Assembly (NCBI GenBank): GCA_022865555.1
Contig: JALHTD010000262.1
Span: 1-5,695 of the forward strand
Direction: 5' to 3'
Source: Thermoanaerobaculaceae bacterium
Lineage (GTDB): Bacteria; Acidobacteriota; Thermoanaerobaculia; Thermoanaerobaculales; Thermoanaerobaculaceae
DNA length: 5,695 bases
Below, piece by piece: positions 4,381 through 5,695 of the stretch; the first letter of the stretch is position 1; each line of letters begins with the position of its first letter. A program made the translations under genes and the position numbers. The notes beneath the pieces are model-generated. The model worked only from the letters and a program-made list of their open reading frames with translations, was not told where the DNA came from and searched no databases.

Positions 4381-5695
4381 ATGCGTTGGACCCGATACTT
4401 CCTCTTCACCCTGCGGGAGAACCCGTCGGACGCCGATGTGGTCTCGCACCAGCTGCTCGCCCGCGCCGGGATGATCGACAAGCTGGCGGCAGGGATCTAC
4501 ACCTACCTGCCGCTCGGGTGGCGGTCCATGGACAAGCTCGTCCGCATCGTGCGCGAGGAGATGAACGCCGCGGGCTCCGCGGAGCTGGTGATGCCGTGCA
4601 TCCACCCGGCCGAGCTGTGGCAGGAGTCCGGGCGCTGGCAGGTCTACGGCAAGGAGCTGCTGCGCATCAAGGACCGCCACGACCGCGACTTCTGCTTCGG
4701 ACCCACCCACGAGGAAGTGATCACCGACGCGGTCCGCCGCCGCATCACCTCGTACCGGCAACTGCCGGCCAACGTGTACCAGATCCAGACCAAGTTCCGC
4801 GACGAGATCCGCCCGCGCTTCGGGCTGATGCGAGGCCGCGAGTTCATGATGAAGGACGCGTACTCGTTCCACTCCTCCGCGCAGAGCCTGGACGAGGCGT
4901 ACCGCGAGATGGACAAGGCGTACCGCCGGGTCTTCGACCGCTGCAAGCTGTCCTACACGGCGGTGGAGGCCGACACCGGCAACATCGGCGGCAGCGAGTC
5001 CCACGAGTTCATGGTGCTGGCCTCGACCGGCGAGGACGCGGTGGTGGCCTGTCGCTGCGGGTACGGCGCCAACATCGAGAAGGCGACCACCGGCGCTCTC
5101 CCCCCGCCGCCACCGTGGCCCGGGAAGGCGCCGGCCAAACCCGAGGCGGTCCACACGCCGGGGACGACGTCGGTGGCGGACGTCGCCACCTTCCTCAAGC
5201 TCGACCCCGCTCACTTCATCAAGACGATGATCGTGGAGACCGACACCGAGTTCGCGGTCGCACTGGTGCGGGGCGACGACGAGGTCAACGAGGTCAAGCT
5301 CAAGAACGCGCTGGATGCAGGCCACCTGCAGCTCGCCTCCGAGGCCAAGGTGGAGGAGGTCACCGGGAGCGCCATGGGCTACTCCGGACCGGTTGGCCTC
5401 GCGGGGGTTCGCATCGTGGCCGACCCCGAGGTGATGCGCATGGGCATTGCGGCCACCGGCGCCAACCGCGCAGATCACCACCTGATCGGCGTGGTGCCGG
5501 GCCGCGACTTCAAGCCGGACCTGGTGGCCGACATCCGGCTCGCCCGCGACGGTGACCCCTGCCCGCGCTGCGGCGCTCCTCTTGTTCTCAAGCGCGGCAT
5601 CGAGGTGGGCCACATCTTCAAGCTCGGCACGAAGTACTCCGAGCCGATGGCGTGCAACTACCTGGACGAGAAGGGCAAGACGCACGCGATGATCA
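4381..5695 (+). CDS. proS: Prolyl-tRNA synthetase, bacterial type with editing insertion (3' end missing)
   Basis: ProRS charges tRNA-Pro with proline in the cytoplasm. The 438 residues in view cover most of a protein that is normally about 570 long; the frame is still open at the window end. The N-terminus (RYFLFTLRENPSDADVVSH) and GIYTYLPLGWR (38-48) are typical of the bacterial form. Class II motif 2 is at about 138-163, with R140, E142 and R151 in KFRDEIRPRFGLMRGREF, followed by MMKDAYSFH. The Ala-tRNA-Pro editing insertion (INS) spans about 224-407, with K281 (HFIKTMIV) matching the editing lysine K279 of E. coli and C224/C226 and C394/C397 (CPRC) at its ends. GIEVGHIFKLGTKYS (407-420) resumes the catalytic core. 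The window stops just before motif 3 and the anticodon-binding domain. ATG 4381 is 2 nt after the TPR gene stop, with GGAAGGG (4368-4374) 6 nt upstream inside that gene. Five prolines in a row (241-245) sit in the insertion. Confidence 0.97.
   Translation, partial: MRWTRYFLFTLRENPSDADVVSHQLLARAGMIDKLAAGIYTYLPLGWRSMDKLVRIVREEMNAAGSAELVMPCIHPAELWQESGRWQVYGKELLRIKDRHDRDFCFGPTHEEVITDAVRRRITSYRQLPANVYQIQTKFRDEIRPRFGLMRGREFMMKDAYSFHSSAQSLDEAYREMDKAYRRVFDRCKLSYTAVEADTGNIGGSESHEFMVLASTGEDAVVACRCGYGANIEKATTGALPPPPPWPGKAPAKPEAVHTPGTTSVADVATFLKLDPAHFIKTMIVETDTEFAVALVRGDDEVNEVKLKNALDAGHLQLASEAKVEEVTGSAMGYSGPVGLAGVRIVADPEVMRMGIAATGANRADHHLIGVVPGRDFKPDLVADIRLARDGDPCPRCGAPLVLKRGIEVGHIFKLGTKYSEPMACNYLDEKGKTHAMI

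Noticed and set aside
4375..5685. 436-codon open frame on the - strand and a 389-codon frame (4386-5555) on the + strand
   Set aside because: Both overlap proS, whose own frame shows unmistakable ProRS motifs from 4381 to the window end.

Overview
This is a 5.7 kb piece of a high-GC bacterial chromosome with every gene on the + strand. Strong third-position G/C bias runs through all frames and creates long shadow open frames on both strands. The taxon cannot be fixed from the sequence alone. The repeated-type secreted domain at the left edge, the ferredoxin types and the overall style fit an uncultured Acidobacteriota-like (Thermoanaerobaculia-like) or deltaproteobacterial-type organism; this is inference, not proof.

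Layout, left to right. (1) 1-468: the C-terminal end of a probably secreted beta-rich protein. (2) 541-774: a small single-cluster [4Fe-4S] ferredoxin with an extended -10 promoter candidate upstream and a clear intrinsic terminator downstream. (3) 905-1153: an Allochromatium/YfhL-type 2[4Fe-4S] ferredoxin with its own TTGACA promoter and a long hairpin after it. (4) 1154-1491: a non-coding stretch with five 8-bp tandem repeats and, at its end, a TTGACA promoter whose spacer holds a C7 run. (5) 1492-2343: a complete 3-hydroxybutyryl-CoA dehydrogenase (hbd) with all catalytic residues. (6) 2344-2512: a non-coding stretch holding two heptamer tandem arrays that are inverted relative to each other. 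(7) 2513-4378: a 621-residue zinc ribbon / helical / TPR protein of unknown function. (8) 4381-5695: bacterial-type prolyl-tRNA synthetase (proS), cut by the window end just before class II motif 3.

Functional reading. The two ferredoxins are separate transcription units carrying low-potential electron carriers of different classes. hbd serves fatty-acid or butyryl-CoA/PHB-type metabolism and looks monocistronic. The TPR protein and proS are 2 nt apart and almost certainly co-transcribed and translationally coupled, so the TPR gene is the least understood and most interesting coding sequence. The most unusual non-coding structure is the pair of inverted heptamer arrays directly before the ribosome binding site of the TPR-proS unit. 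I see no CRISPR array, transposase, tRNA, rRNA or defence/secretion gene cluster, so any 'new system' here would be modest: the TPR-proS pair and the repeat-based leader in front of it.
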